64,000 bases of DNA from Lottia gigantea (lineage: Eukaryota > Mollusca > Gastropoda > Lottiidae): assembly GCF_000327385.1 (NCBI RefSeq), contig NW_008708986.1, positions 3,071,633-3,135,632 of the forward strand, read 5' to 3'. Made by a program: the position numbers and the translations under genes. The notes beneath the pieces are model-generated. The model did no database searches, had not been told where the DNA came from, and saw only the letters and a list, made by a program, of their open reading frames with translations. Shown piece after piece: positions 38,801 through 50,197 of the stretch (the stretch's first letter is position 1; every line of letters starts with the position of its first letter).

Positions 38801-41800
38801 AAGCATTTGTTCAAATATTGTTGATACCTGTGATAATTTATGTTCAGTATCTTGCTCTAATATTGCACTTTCCTCAAGTAAGTGTCATCCTTTGCACAAT
38901 TCAATTAGTTATTTTATTCAGGAACAACATTTTAAGCTGACATCTAAGGAATCCATAATAATGATAAAGTTTCATCCATTCCTATCTGTAAAAGTGTCAC
39001 CTATAAACATTTTTTCTTTAATTTTAGACTGCTCTCTTTGTTAGTGACTTAGCTCGAAAGAACCATAAAAAGGTTTCTAAAAACTACAAAATTTATCATT
39101 GGTAAGTAACTTCTTGATTTCAATGTTTGAATATTTATAAAAATAACACGATTTTAATAATGTTAAAAGTAAAGGTCTGATACTAATCTTATATTTATAG
39201 GAATCTATTAACTATTGGTATATTTTATGGTTTACCAGTTATTCAGTTAGTGTTTAACTATCAAAAGGTAAGAATGATTGTGATTTTGTTGTCATAGTTT
39301 AATAACCTCTAAAAAATTTACATTTTTCTTCTACCTAGTAGCAATTGTGTTCCCATGTATGCAGTTATGGGCTTCCTGTACAGATTCACTTTTGAGCATT
39401 ATTTGATTTCAATATATACAGTTATCTCTACAATATCAGCTAGTAGAATGAATTCAGTAGTTTCAAGCAAGGTAAAATGTATTAATGTATACTTTGACAA
39501 ATACAAAATGGCGGATTTCTGTTATTACCAAACGTCACCAATTTTTATCGGCCAAATTTCCATATAATCCCAAGCGGTAATCGGAATTCCAAGTGTCGTC
39601 TGCTAGAATGTAGTCCAACGAATGAAGTCATGTGATCAACTAGTGGATTCCGTGTCAGCAGAAAATTTCTATGGAACACAAAGTGGACCATATTCTCATG
39701 TTGTTTCAGTGACTTTTAGCAATAATTCACACTACGTATCTTATTTTGTCAGCCGAGTTGGTTGCTCATGAAATATGGGTCAAAGTGAAGGATTCATAAA
39801 AAAATCGAAATAAACCAATTATAATTATTTTGTAGAATATCTGAGGAAACATCTAAGACATAGAAAAAAATTAGTTTTTTTAACTTTGACGAAATTCAGT
39901 ATTGAATCCTTATATCCACGAAAATAGGTTACACCACTGTATAAGAATTAGTAAGGAGAATATGAGCATGCTGTATCAAAGGTTAACTGTCATCTATCTG
40001 ACTATTAGAACCTTCTTGAATCAAATGTGGAGTTCTAGATATGAATTTAGTCGGATCTTGCTTGGAGTAAACTTGTGTTTATTCTACTAGTGTAGATAGT
40101 AAACTGACTTTGTTAATGCCCAGTATGAGTATAAACAGTAGTAACTGACAGTGTTTATATTATAGGTATTACATCAGACTGGTGATGAAGATATTTGTTA
40201 CTATAATTTCTATTGTGCCCATCCACTTGGTGTCTTAAGTTCCTTTAATAATGTCTTTAGTAATATAGGATATGTTTTACTGGGTATATTATTTATAATC
40301 ATAGCCAGAAGAAGGTAAACAAAATTTTTTGTATCAAATTTGAATCATAAATTATATTCCATAGGTATTAAATCGGAATTAATTATGCCAACGAAGCTAA
40401 ATAGGATTAAAAGGAGTCCTGTCACAGAAAATGGACAAAAGCGGCTGTATTTTGATTACAAGGTGAAAACAGGTAGAAAAACCTGTATTCTTTGAAATTT
40501 CAATTCTAATCTATCTTCTGATGTACTTCCACTTCTAATTTTAGAGCTGCTATTCACAGATCATTTGTACGAAATAATAAAGAAGTTGCTAAGTTATATG
40601 GAATACCTCAACATTTTGGTCTATATTATGCTATGGGTTTATCGTTAATATTAGAAGGTGTAATGAGTGCTTGTTATCATGTTTGTCCCAATAATTCTAA
40701 TTTTCAGTTTGGTATGTATAAACTATTGATGGTCACTTAAAACTTCATTAATCTGCTGTCTGATAGTTATTATTGACAGGAGTTAGCTTCAATAGAATCA
40801 AAAGAAATAAGGGGGAAATTTCTCACTATGTTCCCACACCTGGAAGCCTTTATGGCTCAGCAAGGAAGATACTTGCCCTTTGAACTTGGTCTTGGGGTTG
40901 GATTCCAGCATGGTTTTCCACTTTTCTCATCAGTGATGCAGGGACTGATGTGAAAAATTTGTCAAGCCCTGTGTGCTATTGGTTGTGTATGTTTAAGGCA
41001 CCTTGACGATTTGAGATCAAGAAAGAGTAATCTTATACCACTGCATGGTGTTGTATGTCTCATCAATTCATCAAAGCAGAAAAGTAAGACATAAAATGTT
41101 CACCACCACAATATTTTCTTGTTTGATCATTCCAAACCTTTGTATTTTTTTGTAATTCGTTATGTTCCCCTCTATTTCAGATACATCATTTATGTATATT
41201 ATAGCTTGTTTAAATATGTTAAAAATCTATCAAACAAGACATCCTGATATTAATGCTAAAGCTCATACAACCTATTTATCAATGGCATTTATTATATTCA
41301 TAGCTGTCATTGGTGTGGTGAGTATTTTTTAATACATCCCATGTAGTTAGAAGCATATATTGCTCTAGAAGAAGCCATTCTTCTGGAATTGCTTATCATT
41401 ACTCTAGTACAAAAATGGTAAACAATTTGAAAATCAATAGAGGGCCAAATAATGAAAAATAGTGGCACGTCTTCAAATGAATTCCTCTTCTGTATTTTAT
41501 TTAAAGTTATTTAAAGTTTGAGTGCATGACTCCATAGTGAAATTTGAAAGAAATAAATTTTGTAAAATTGAATTAATTTTAGTATTACGGAACAAATATA
41601 TTTTGGATTCTGTATGGTTTAGTTCATATGTTAGTATCATTAATTATCTCAGCTCAGATATATTTTATGGGAATGTGGAAAATGGGTAAGTTATAAATGT
41701 AATAATCTATTTGCATTTAGTAACTTTATACAACTAGTTCTTTCTCATGCTCACTCTAGATGCTTTTTAACTTCATCAATATCTTAACTGTGTCTTTAAG

Positions 41801-44070
41801 GCCCCTCGATTGGTGAGCTCTGCAGGTTTGGAATCAACCGAACATTCAATAAAACTAGTTGGAACAACAGAGTTCAAAATGCATTCCATGTGTGCCGAAA
41901 GAACTGTAAGTGCAGACAGAATTCAATATCAGGAAGAAAGGAATAGAAGGAAAAATTTTAAATGTGACATATCTGGTTCTGTACCGATATATTGAAGTTA
42001 GAATTGGAACAAATGGAACCTGTTCAGAGCTCACCAATCAAGCGTCACATTTGTCTTGCAGCATCCAATTTGGCAGTTATTTCTTAATAATCTGTTCAAA
42101 CAATATGAAATATCACAATACAATTCTTTCTACATATACTGCTTTATATGAATTTATGAATAAAAAGAATAAAAAGGAAAAAAGAATGCTACACAACTTC
42201 AATCACAATTTAACATACAAAAACTCTGAATTTGAATAAAAATAGAAAAGGCTTTGAAGTTTTATTCTTTTTCATCAGATTGCGGTATATTTAAAAGACT
42301 TTTCTGGTTATTTAGAAATGATTGTTTAAGATGTGCCAAGCCTATATATCCAGTAAGTACTCTGAAAACACTGTTATACTTTCATACATTTATCAATAGA
42401 TTCCTAATCAAACAAACATTATATCAAATCATATCCTAAGATAGTTTCCAGTATTTGTACTTGTATGTGCCATAGCTTGGTCATATGGTGCTAGGATTAA
42501 AGGATGCAGATACATGAAATGGGATAGTGCAATATACAGGCTTTAAGTGTCTTTGATGCGTGTACAAAATCTATTTAATTTCAGAATAGGTTTGTGTTAT
42601 TGCTCATTGGTAATGTTATTAATTGGTCATTGTAAGTATATGTTAATATGTTATCCATATATTCTGATATATCCAGTACATATTAAAAAAACACATGCAT
42701 TGAAGAAGGAGAGAAAAGTTAGGAGAACAACTTCTGAAAATGATGACCAAACCTCAAATGAAATGGTAGAGGCAGTGTTCTATAGTCAGAATAGCTTAAA
42801 CGGCAATAAAAATATCTTTTCAGTTTATTAATACAATGTACCATCTAATTTATTATAGTTTAAAATACATTTTGTTTTAGTGCTATATATGGTGTGTTAA
42901 ATACTCCCATTGATTTTGCAACCTATTTATTAGCTATATTTATTGGTAATTTGATGTTATATGTTTTATTTTATATTATAATGAAGGTAAGTTATAGGAT
43001 TTCAACTTTCACAATTTTACGTGCTTCAATTAAGACGTTCGGTTTATCTATAATGAAAGAAATATGGATATAATTGATGTTTTAAAGACAAACCTGATGT
43101 CTAATTTCCATTCTAAAAGTGGTACAAAATATACAGATGATAGTCCTGAAATTGCTTTACAAAAAAATGAATGAGGTAAATACATTGTAATCTGTTGAAA
43201 GAGCAATTATAAACAATACTTATTACTACTATTAAAATATTTCTAAATATTATTTTTCACTATTTCAGTTATTTAGTGGTGAAAAAATCCATATATTGGC
43301 TATTTCATGTATAGTGATAACAATGATAACATGGGCAGCTGCTTTATATTTCTTCTTTGCTCATCTTACTTCTTGGTCGGTAAGTTCTTGTGGTTTTCTT
43401 TTTACTAGTCCATCACATTATCTTATTCTGAAGCCTTTTAACAACCTGAAATATAAGCTACCGCCTCATACTTTTAAAGAATTGGAAATGACAATTAATT
43501 GAATATTTTTCCACAGCTACAGGTTTGGTTTGACTTGAAATAAAAACATTTTAATACTTTATGTGATTGAACTTAACTTAACTGGATGAAACATCAATTT
43601 GTGAATTTTGAATATAAATTATTGGCATATTCCAGGTAACACCAGCTAAATCAAGGGAAGGAAATAGACCTTGTATACTATTAGAATTCTATGATGCCCA
43701 TGACATCTGGCATTTTCTCTCAGCTATTGGAATGTTTTTTGGATTTCTGGTAATTATATCTAATTATAATTTAAAGTAATATAAAATTTTGGGGTCACTT
43801 TATGGAATATAGAATTTTCCATCTCTAGGAGCATTCTTATTGAAAGCTTGAAGTCATGTTACAACCCTGTATAAGTTTCACTTGTGGCACATATCTAAAA
43901 CGCTAACCACAGAATTAAGCAAATGTGTTATAAATATTATATAAAAATATTCATGGCTAAAAATGTTTCTGTAATCCATCTTATTTGGTTTGATTTTTTT
44001 TCTTCAGATTATTCTAACATTAGATGATGATTTAGTATTAAAGAGAAGAGATCAAATACCAGTCTTTTAA
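29840..44070 (+). CDS. SIDT: SID1 transmembrane family protein (SIDT1/SIDT2-like)
   Basis: Twenty-three exons give about 831 aa (human SIDT1 827, SIDT2 832): 29840-30103, 31402-31523, 31745-31906, 32340-32484, 34817-34900, 35280-35418, 35878-35971, 36276-36319, 36459-36527, 37738-37803, 38628-38722, 39028-39101, 39201-39267, 40166-40314, 40545-40711, 41181-41317, 41583-41685, 42279-42352, 42585-42631, 42881-42986, 43269-43379, 43636-43749, 44008-44070. Family members move double-stranded RNA or nucleic acid across plasma or lysosomal membranes. A signal peptide is followed by an N-glycosylatable beta-rich ectodomain (to about 305), TM1 (about 312-334), an acidic Ser/Asp-rich cytoplasmic loop, and about ten more helices. 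CREST-type metal/hydrolase-like residues are present: S566, H570, D581 and H795/H799 in HDIWHFLSA. The C-terminus RRDQIPVF matches the vertebrate proteins. SIDT1 versus SIDT2 cannot be told; invertebrates may have one copy. Introns are rich in mobile elements. Confidence 0.96.
30406..31106 (+). repeat. Interspersed repeat, copy 1 (SIDT intron 1)
   Basis: Starts with TCTCTACAATATCAGCTAGT and ends with GGTTACACCACTGTAT. A second copy lies at 39425-39942 in another intron of the same gene, in the same orientation. Copy 1 has about 165 bp (near 30735-30900) that copy 2 lacks. Between them the copies are very similar, including CACCATTTTTTATCGGCC/CACCAATTTTTATCGGCC variants. No coding capacity. 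Class unknown; no clear terminal inverted repeats or tail seen. Confidence 0.8.
32854..33273 (+). mobile_element. Tandem-repeat element, family A, short copy
   Basis: Lies in SIDT intron 32485-34816. The 5' end is TATACGCACACATG, followed by a repeat-unit start (GCTCGTAAACACTCTGG). The 3' end has a degraded GTGGGCGTATA but an intact hairpin GCCTGGCAAGC. It is shorter than the 23713 copy, with about two units left. Confidence 0.8.
33521..34375 (+). mobile_element. Family A ends with a different 170-bp central repeat
   Basis: Same ends as the other copies (TATACGCCCACACG at the start; GTGGGCGTATGTTACC and CTTGCCTGGCAAG at the end), but the tandem unit is another sequence. Starts of CTCACTCTACAGGCTACA fall at 33601, 33771, 33941 and about 34129, so units are 170 bp, with one 18-bp internal duplication (around 34025-34050). 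Open frames here only read the repeat. Confidence 0.85.
34440..34737 (+). mobile_element. Family A element, short diverged copy
   Basis: The 5' end is TATGCCCCTTCATG with GGGAGGCGTATTTTGG, and the 3' end is GTGGGTGTATATTAACTTG. It sits just 79 bp before SIDT exon 5 and contains about one repeat unit. It is the third family copy within this single intron. Confidence 0.7.
36891..37181 (+). mobile_element. Short TIR element (MITE), best copy
   Basis: A 291-bp element. The left end AAATGGACAGTTTCGCCATT and the right end AATGGCGCATCTGTCCCTTT are imperfect inverted repeats of about 20 bp. The body contains CACAGCTCACAGTCGAAATT. Related fragments occur at 23153-23402, about 57945-58075, about 60600-60820 and 26452-26482. 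Noncoding. It lies in the SIDT intron 36528-37737. The superfamily is not identified. Confidence 0.75.
38130..38561 (+). mobile_element. Degenerate family A copy ending at a SIDT exon duplicate
   Basis: Repeat-like phrases (GATGAAACTTGGTATGC, GAATGGTTTCAGAGTTAT) lead to the family 3' end AGCTGGTAGTGGGAGTATAG. There the element sequence stops and a copy of the start of SIDT exon 11 begins. The usual TTACC plus hairpin that should follow is missing. A related end is seen at 61084-61127. Confidence 0.6.
38562..38627 (+). repeat. 66-bp duplicate of the start of SIDT exon 11
   Basis: ATAATAATAATGGTGAAGAA at 38562 onward repeats, with a few differences, the exon start at 38628, and the shared text runs through GATATTGATACAACTGA. 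The period is 66 bp. If a splice acceptor just upstream were used, the frame would stay open through the duplicate and then meet TAG at 38625-38627, the AG of the real acceptor. The real exon is therefore probably 38628-38722. Confidence 0.85.
39425..39942 (+). repeat. Interspersed repeat, copy 2 (SIDT intron 13)
   Basis: Same sequence family and orientation as 30406-31106, in the intron 39268-40165. It shares start and end points with copy 1 but lacks its internal ~165-bp stretch. Confidence 0.8.
40800..41050 (+). mobile_element. Possible tRNA-derived SINE
   Basis: In the SIDT intron 40712-41180. TGGCTCAGCAAGG resembles an RNA polymerase III A box, and GGTTGGATTCC about 50 bp downstream resembles a B box (GGTTCGAATCC), as in tRNA-headed SINEs. 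The remainder is unlike any other sequence in the window. No tail or target duplication was defined. Confidence 0.4.
41806..42042 (+). mobile_element. Short element with ~20-bp terminal inverted repeats
   Basis: In the SIDT intron 41686-42278. The left end CGATTGGTGAGCTCTG and the right end CAGAGCTCACCAATCA are near-perfect inverted repeats, giving a ~237-bp MITE. Internal open frames on both strands are chance. Only one copy is seen in the window. Confidence 0.7.
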
Positions 44071-44175
44071 AAAATGAAATATGTGGAAAACACCTTATAA
44101 TTTAAAATTGCCTTTGTGTGAGAACTGTGATATGTTTGGCTGTATCATAATTTGTATATACATGGACATAATTTT

Positions 44176-45520
44176 TATACGCCCACATGAAATGGGGGGC
44201 GTATATTGCCATCACCCATGTCCGTCCATCGGTCGGTCCACAATTGCTCGTAAACACTATACAAGACAATTCTTGACGGATTTTGACAAAACTTTGTATG
44301 AATGTACGTAATCACCCAAGGATGAACCCTATTGAAAATCAGAAGAATCGAAAAATATTTAGTATAAGTTATTGCCCTTGTTCTTGAAAACGCGTTCAAT
44401 TTTTAGCTGATAAACACTCCAGAAGGGACAATTCTTGACGGATTTTGACAAAACTTGGTATGAATGTACTTAATCACCCAAGGATGAACCCTATTGAAAA
44501 TCTGAAGAATCGAAAAATATTTAGTATAAGTTATTGCCCTTGTTCTTGAAAACGCGTTCAATTTTTAGCTGATAAACACTCCAGAAGGGACAATTCTTGA
44601 CGGATTTTGACAAAACTTGGTATGAATGTACTTAATCACCCAAGGATGAACCCTATTGAAAATCTGAAGAATCGAAAAATGTTTAGTATGAGTTATTGCC
44701 CTTGTTCTTGAAAACGCGTTCAATTTTCAGCTCGTTAACACTCAAGAAGGCACAATTCTTGATGGATTTTGACGAAACTTGGCATGAGTGTTTGTTATCA
44801 ACCAAGGATAAACTCAGATGACAATCAGAAAAATATAAAAATATTTAGTATGGGTTATTGCCCTTGTTCTTGAAAACGCGTTCAATTTTGAGCTCGTAAA
44901 CACTCTAAAAGGCACAATTCTTGACAGATTTTGACGAAACTAGGTGTGAGTGTTCATAATCACCTAAGGATGGACCCTATTGAAAATCAGAAGAATCGAA
45001 AAATATTTAGTATGAGTTATTGCCCCGTTGTTCTTTAAAACACGTTCAATTTTTAACTTGTAAACACTCTAGAAAGGACAATTCTTGACAGATTTTGACG
45101 AAACTTGGTGTGAGTGTTTGATATCACCCAAGGATAAACCCTATTGAAAATCAGAAGAATCTAAAAATATTTAGTTATTGCCCTTGTTCTTGAAAACGCT
45201 TTCAAATTTAGCTCTAAAAAACTAAAAGGCATGATTGTTGCTGGATTTTGACAATACTTGGTTTTAGTATTCATTCCCAATCTGAAGATTGAATATTTGC
45301 CTTCTAGAGTGTTCACGAGCTAAAAATTGAACACGTTCTCAAGAACAAGGGCAATAATTCATACTCAATATTATTCAGTATTGCCCTAAAGAGTTCAAAA
45401 GAAGTGTATGACTGAAGGTTGAATATTTCATACTGGTGATTGTTACTGTACTGCTAAATATTTTTATTCAAAATCAAAACTGCCAGTGGGCGTATATTAC
45501 CTTGCCTGGCAAGCTATCTT
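44176..45520 (+). mobile_element. Tandem-repeat element, family A, long copy
   Basis: Starts about 105 bp after the SIDT stop codon. The 5' end is TATACGCCCACATG with the hairpin partner GGGGGCGTATATTGCC, then seven or so tandem units (AGCTGATAAACACTCCAGAAG at 44405 and 44567, 162 bp apart), and the 3' end GTGGGCGTATATTACC plus CTTGCCTGGCAAG. A short inverted piece near 45300-45360 (GAACAAGGGCAATAA) reads the unit backwards. The SIDT 3' untranslated region may run into it. Confidence 0.85.
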
Positions 45521-46132
45521 ATATGTAACTAGTCGTTTATATTTAACCATGTACTTAGAGCAATGCAGTAGACGTAAGGCATCAACAGTAGATGTAAGGC
45601 TGAGGTAACTTGCTAGCTTTTTGAGTTTCTCAGCTTTTTTGAGAAGCTAAGTGGATATGAATTTGCTGATCAATGAATTATTGGAGATTTTTTAGATCAT
45701 TATTAACACTGTTCGCCCTACTATCTTTAAATAATCAAAAGTATATAAAAATTTGTAAGCGAAAGTTTGCAAAATTTAGGTAATTTTAAGAATGGGCATA
45801 CCCTTGGCTCAAAATGTTTTTCAACTTTAATTGTTAAATATAAAGTTGTTATAAATTGCATGTATATAATCCAAAAATAGCTTGCAACAATTTGATGTAT
45901 CATTATTTTGTTCCTTTCCATAATGTATATTTTCATTTTTGTTTTGTTTTATAGATTATGTCTTTCTGCTCAAATATGAAATAATCCTGGTCGTACACTA
46001 GTACAGTGCCATGGCCTTGTGATTCTTATGAAACTAGAATGGTCAAAGATACTTTAGCTAATATCACTTGTGTATTTATCACTGAGATGTATGGATTTGA
46101 AAAGATAACTAATTATATTGATTATTTTTTAT
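45521..46132. other. Spacer between mobile elements
   Basis: No gene or repeat recognised. Small open frames on either strand are unsupported. Confidence 0.35.
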
Positions 46133-46471
46133 TATACGCCCACATCTCTCTATGTGGACGTATGTTGTCGGCACCCCTGTCCGTCGGTCCGTATGTCCGT
46201 CAACATTTGCTTGTAAACGCTCTAAAAACTAGATTTTATGATGGAATGAAATGAAATTTGGTATGTTTATACATATTCATAAAACAAAGATCAAGTTCGA
46301 ATTTGAGCTATTTTCGACCGTTAGAAGCAGAGTTATTGCCCTTGCCCCAAAATCTTGAATATGCTATTACTCTCTTAGTTTTCAACCAATTTTGATGAAA
46401 CTTAAAATGGATGTTTTGTTTTTGCCATCCGCATGCCGTGGTGGGCGTATATGGCTGTGGTCCACTATCTT
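46133..46471 (+). mobile_element. Family B element (related ends, no tandem array)
   Basis: Begins TATACGCCCACATCTCTC with an internal partner GTGGACGTATGTTG and a CCGTCGGTCCGT run, like family A. It ends GTGGGCGTATATGGCTG then TGGTCCACTATCTT instead of the CTTGCCTGGCAAG hairpin. A diverged second copy is at 56965-57235. It holds about two unit-like stretches with GATGAAACTT. Confidence 0.7.
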
Positions 46472-46578
46472 ATTGATAGTTGTCACAAAACTTTTACCTC
46501 TGTTGACTGTGTTTTAATGTAAATATATTATTACCGTAAACGAAGACTTTGAACTACGTATATAATTGACATCCCTTT

Positions 46579-46901
46579 TTATACGCCCGCATGAAATGTC
46601 CGTCCGTCCACAATTGCTTGGAATCATTAAACACTCTTGACGGATTTTCACTTAACTTGGTGTAAGGATGAGCCCTTGTATTCGGAAACACTTCAATTTT
46701 TAGCTTGTAAACTCTTCAGAAGGCACAATTTTCAACGGACTTAGATGAAAGTTATTAAAATTGTTTATTATCCCCAAAGGATGAACTCTATTGGATATCA
46801 AAGGCTATTATATTATTGACGTCGTTCTTGAAAACGCATTCAATATTCAATAACATCAAAGCTGCCAGTGGGCCTATATTACCTTGCCTGGCAAGCTATC
46901 T
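46579..46901 (+). mobile_element. Family A element, short copy
   Basis: The 5' end is TATACGCCCGCATGAAATG, with the following hairpin arm deleted so that GTCCGTCCGTCC comes at once. Internal pieces match the 162-bp unit, and the 3' end is GTGGGCCTATATTACC plus CTTGCCTGGCAAG. Confidence 0.75.
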
Positions 46902-48294
46902 TTCATACACACATTCATCACAAAAATAGCATTATCAAGCTGTTATCTGACAGCAATTTTACCTCATCCATATTAAAATGTTAGCAATAGTTCAATCACC
47001 CTGAATCAGTTGATGCGTGAACGAAAAGTGATGGAGTGGAAAATATGTTTGCATTGTTTTTTACTCAGAAATGCTGAAGTGGGCAGCACAGAGGATAATA
47101 ATATTTTGTGCCTTGTTTAATGTAGCCTAAAAACTACCAAATGCGTATGCAGTGTCGTATTTAGGAGGAGGGCAAATGGGCCTGACATGAATGCCATCGA
47201 TCCTGTCTGTCCGCCGTCTTGTAATTGTGACAGAAACTATTGAACTTGTTAAAGATGTCTATCATTCTAGAATACTTAATTCTTGGCGGAACTTGGTGTT
47301 TATTACCACCCATGGATGAACCCCATTGAAAATCAATTAAATGGAAAAAAAATTTAATATGAGTTATTGTCCTTGTTCCTGAAAATGCGTTCAATTTTAA
47401 GCTTGTAAACTAACTAGATGGCACTATTCTTTAAGGATTTATACCTATGAGAATAGACATGAAATTTAAAGTCTCAAACCTGTCTACATGACATATATGG
47501 TTTAATGAATTATTACTTAGTTTTATCGACTCAAATTCTTTTGTATAGCTATTACATCAGTACGTAAGTCCATTGATGAATAAAAATAAAGACACATTTT
47601 GGTCATCCTAAGAGGTATAAGTGGGTCTGTTCCTTTGAAATATTGATGAAACTTGGTTTAGCAACGGCACGATGATAATGATCATCTATAGCCCTTATTC
47701 TCACAATCCCATATTCCCATCATTAATTTTAATTGGTATGGAGTTTACTCCAGCTGACAACTGTCAAAATATCCGTCAGGCTGGAATAGAGGAAGATGTT
47801 TCGGACTAGTCTCAATATACTGTAGAAATTGCAAGGCAGGTTGTCCAAAGAATTCTTCCTCACTTTGACTTGAATATACTGGTCGAACAGTGGTCAAAGT
47901 GTTTTTATAACACTATTTCAACACCACCTTAAAGCCTTAAAAGAGAACGGACTGTAGGGACGGTTTTGATGAGCTGATTGCTAGAAAACTGGTCAAATTA
48001 CACAGGGAGGCTAATATCAGATTGTCATTTAATACATTATCATGCAATAGACGTCAAAATATCTCATTCGTCATACGCGTTGTAAGTCTCGCCGACATAT
48101 AATCGTACATTGCATTAGGTATATGATGTTCTGATCTCAGCAAGAAATAAGATCATAATCTCAAATAATTTTCCGTCCTTGTTATTTTTGACATATTGTG
48201 TTTTGGTGAAATTGTTTAATTTCATCCAAGATTGAAAAATATTTTACATGAGTTAAATGCATTCAAAGAAGGTAGGCTATATAGACTACTAGGC
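46902..48294. other. Repeat-scarred intergenic sequence
   Basis: Contains a weathered piece of the family A central unit at about 47195-47450 (GATGAACCCCATTGAAAATC, GAGTTATTGTCCTTGTTCC). The rest shows nothing I recognise. Confidence 0.5.
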
Positions 48295-48456
48295 CTATAA
48301 TTCTTGACAGATTTTGACAAAACTTGTTCAATATCACCCAAATAGTTCGAAAGAAAGTGACACGACTAAAGGGTGAATATTGTATACTAGTGATTGTTGC
48401 TGTACTGCCTAACATTTTCATTAAAGACCAAAGCTGCCAGTGGGTGTATATTACCT
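48295..48456 (+). mobile_element. Family A 3' end interrupted by the next copy
   Basis: Runs from AATTCTTGACAGATTTTGAC to GTGGGTGTATATTACCTT. It then breaks off before the terminal hairpin, and a new family 5' end begins a few bases later at 48469. Confidence 0.7.
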
Positions 48457-48468
48457 TCATTTATTGTT

Positions 48469-48587
48469 TATACGCCCACATTATAATCTGCATGGTCGTT
48501 TATTGTCGTCGCCCCTGTTCGTCCGTCCCTCAGTCCGCCCGTCCGTCCACAATTGGCTTGTGAACACAATAGAGGCTACAGTTTTTT
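48469..48587 (+). mobile_element. Truncated family A 5' end
   Basis: TATACGCCCACATTATAATC and a run of GTCCGTCCGTCC-like sequence are followed by one partial unit (GAGGCTACAGTTTTT). It is cut by the start of the copy at 48588. Confidence 0.75.
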
Positions 48588-50197
48588 TATACGCCCACAT
48601 GAATATGTGGTCGTATATTGTCGTCGCCCCTGTCCGTCGATCCGTCGGTCGGTCCGTCAACATTTCTTGTGAGCACTATAGAGACTACAGTTTTTATCTG
48701 ATTTTGAAAAATAGTTCGTGAGCAGGATTGACGATACAGTTTTCAACCGATTCTGATGAAACTTGGTGTGATCATTGGAATTGATAAGATCTCGGTCAAG
48801 TTCGAATTTGACATATTTTCGATGAATGGTTTTTGAGATATTGCCCTTGACTTAAAACGCCTTGAAATTTGTTAAAAATAGTTCGTGAGCAGGATTGAAG
48901 CTACAGTTTTCATCCGATTCTGATGAAACTTGGTGTGATCTTTAGAATTCATAAGATCTCGGACAAGTTCTAACTTGACGCATTTTCGATGAACGGTTTT
49001 TAAGTTATTGCCCTTGACTTTGTTAAAAGGCGTTGAAATTTGTTAAAAATAGTACGTGAGCAGGATTGAAGCTACAGTTTTCAACCGATTCTGATGAAAC
49101 TTGGTGTGATCATTGGAATTGATAAGATCTCGGACAAGTTCTAACTTGACACATTTTCGATGAACGGTTTTTGAGTTATTGCCCTTGACTTTGTTAAAAC
49201 GCGTCGAAATTTGTTAAAAATAGTTCGTGAGCAGGATTGAAGCTACAGTTTTCAACCGATTCTGATGAAACTTGGTGTGATCATTGGAATTGATAAGATC
49301 TCGGACAAGTTCTAACTTGACACATTTTCGATGAACGGTTTTTGAGTTATTGCCCTTGACTTTGTTAAAACGCGTCGAAATTTGTTAAAAATAGTTCGTG
49401 AGCAGGATTGAAGCTACCGTTTTCAACCGATTCTGATGAAACTTGGTGTGATCATTGGAATTGATAAGATCTCGGACAAGTTCTAACATGACGCATTTTC
49501 GATGAACGGTTTTTGAGTTATTGCCCTTGACTTTGTAAAAACGCGTCAATATTTGTTAAAAATAGTTCGTGAGCAGGATTGAAGCTACAGTTTTGAACTG
49601 ATTCTGATGAAACTTGGTGTGATCATTGGAATTGATAAGATCTCGGACAAGTTCGAACTTGACGCATTTTCGATGAACGGTTTTTGAGTTATTGCCCTTG
49701 ACTTTGTTAAAATGCGTCGAAATTTGTTAAAAATAGTTTGTGAGCAGGATTGACGCTACAGTTTTCAACCGATTCTGATGAAACTTGTTGTGATCATTGG
49801 AATTGATAAGATCTCGGACAAGTTCTAACTTGATGCGTTTTTGATGAACGGTTTTCGAGTTATTGCCCTTGACTTTGTAAAAACGCGTCAAAATTTGTTC
49901 GTGAGCACAATAGAAGCTACAGTTTTCAACCGATTCTGATGAAACTTGGTGTGATCATTGAAATTGATTAGATCTCGGACAAGTTCTAACTTGACGCATT
50001 TTCAATGAAATGTTTTTGAGTTAATGCAATTAACTTACGAAAAACGCGTCAAAATTTGTTTGTGAGCACAATAGAAGCTACAGTTTTCAACCGATTCTGA
50101 TGAAACTTGGTGTGATCATTGGAATTGATAAGATCTCGGACAAGTTCTAACGACAGCTGCCAGTGGGCGTATGTTACCTTGCAACGCAAGCTATCTT
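48588..50197 (+). mobile_element. Tandem-repeat element with 171-bp units
   Basis: The 5' end TATACGCCCACATGAATATG has the hairpin partner GTGGTCGTATATTG. About eight units follow; GTTCGTGAGCAGGATTGA (one copy GTACGTGAG) starts at 48714, 48881, 49052, 49223 and 49394, with 171-bp spacing in the middle. The units share GATGAAACTTGGTGTGATC with the family but are otherwise distinct from the 162-bp type. The 3' end is GTGGGCGTATGTTACCTTG followed by CAACGCAAGCTATCTT, a changed hairpin. Confidence 0.85.

Noticed and set aside
41810-42239. Open frames on both strands in the SIDT intron
   Set aside because: They lie over the TIR element 41806-42042 and its flank, and no family was recognised.
42547-42831. 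94-codon open frame beside SIDT exon 19
   Set aside because: It is in another frame from the conserved exon 42585-42631 and continues into intron.
48440-48721. Open frames rich in Arg/Ser/Val on both strands
   Set aside because: They come from the GTCCGTCCGTCC run of the mobile-element 5' ends, with no independent coding sign.
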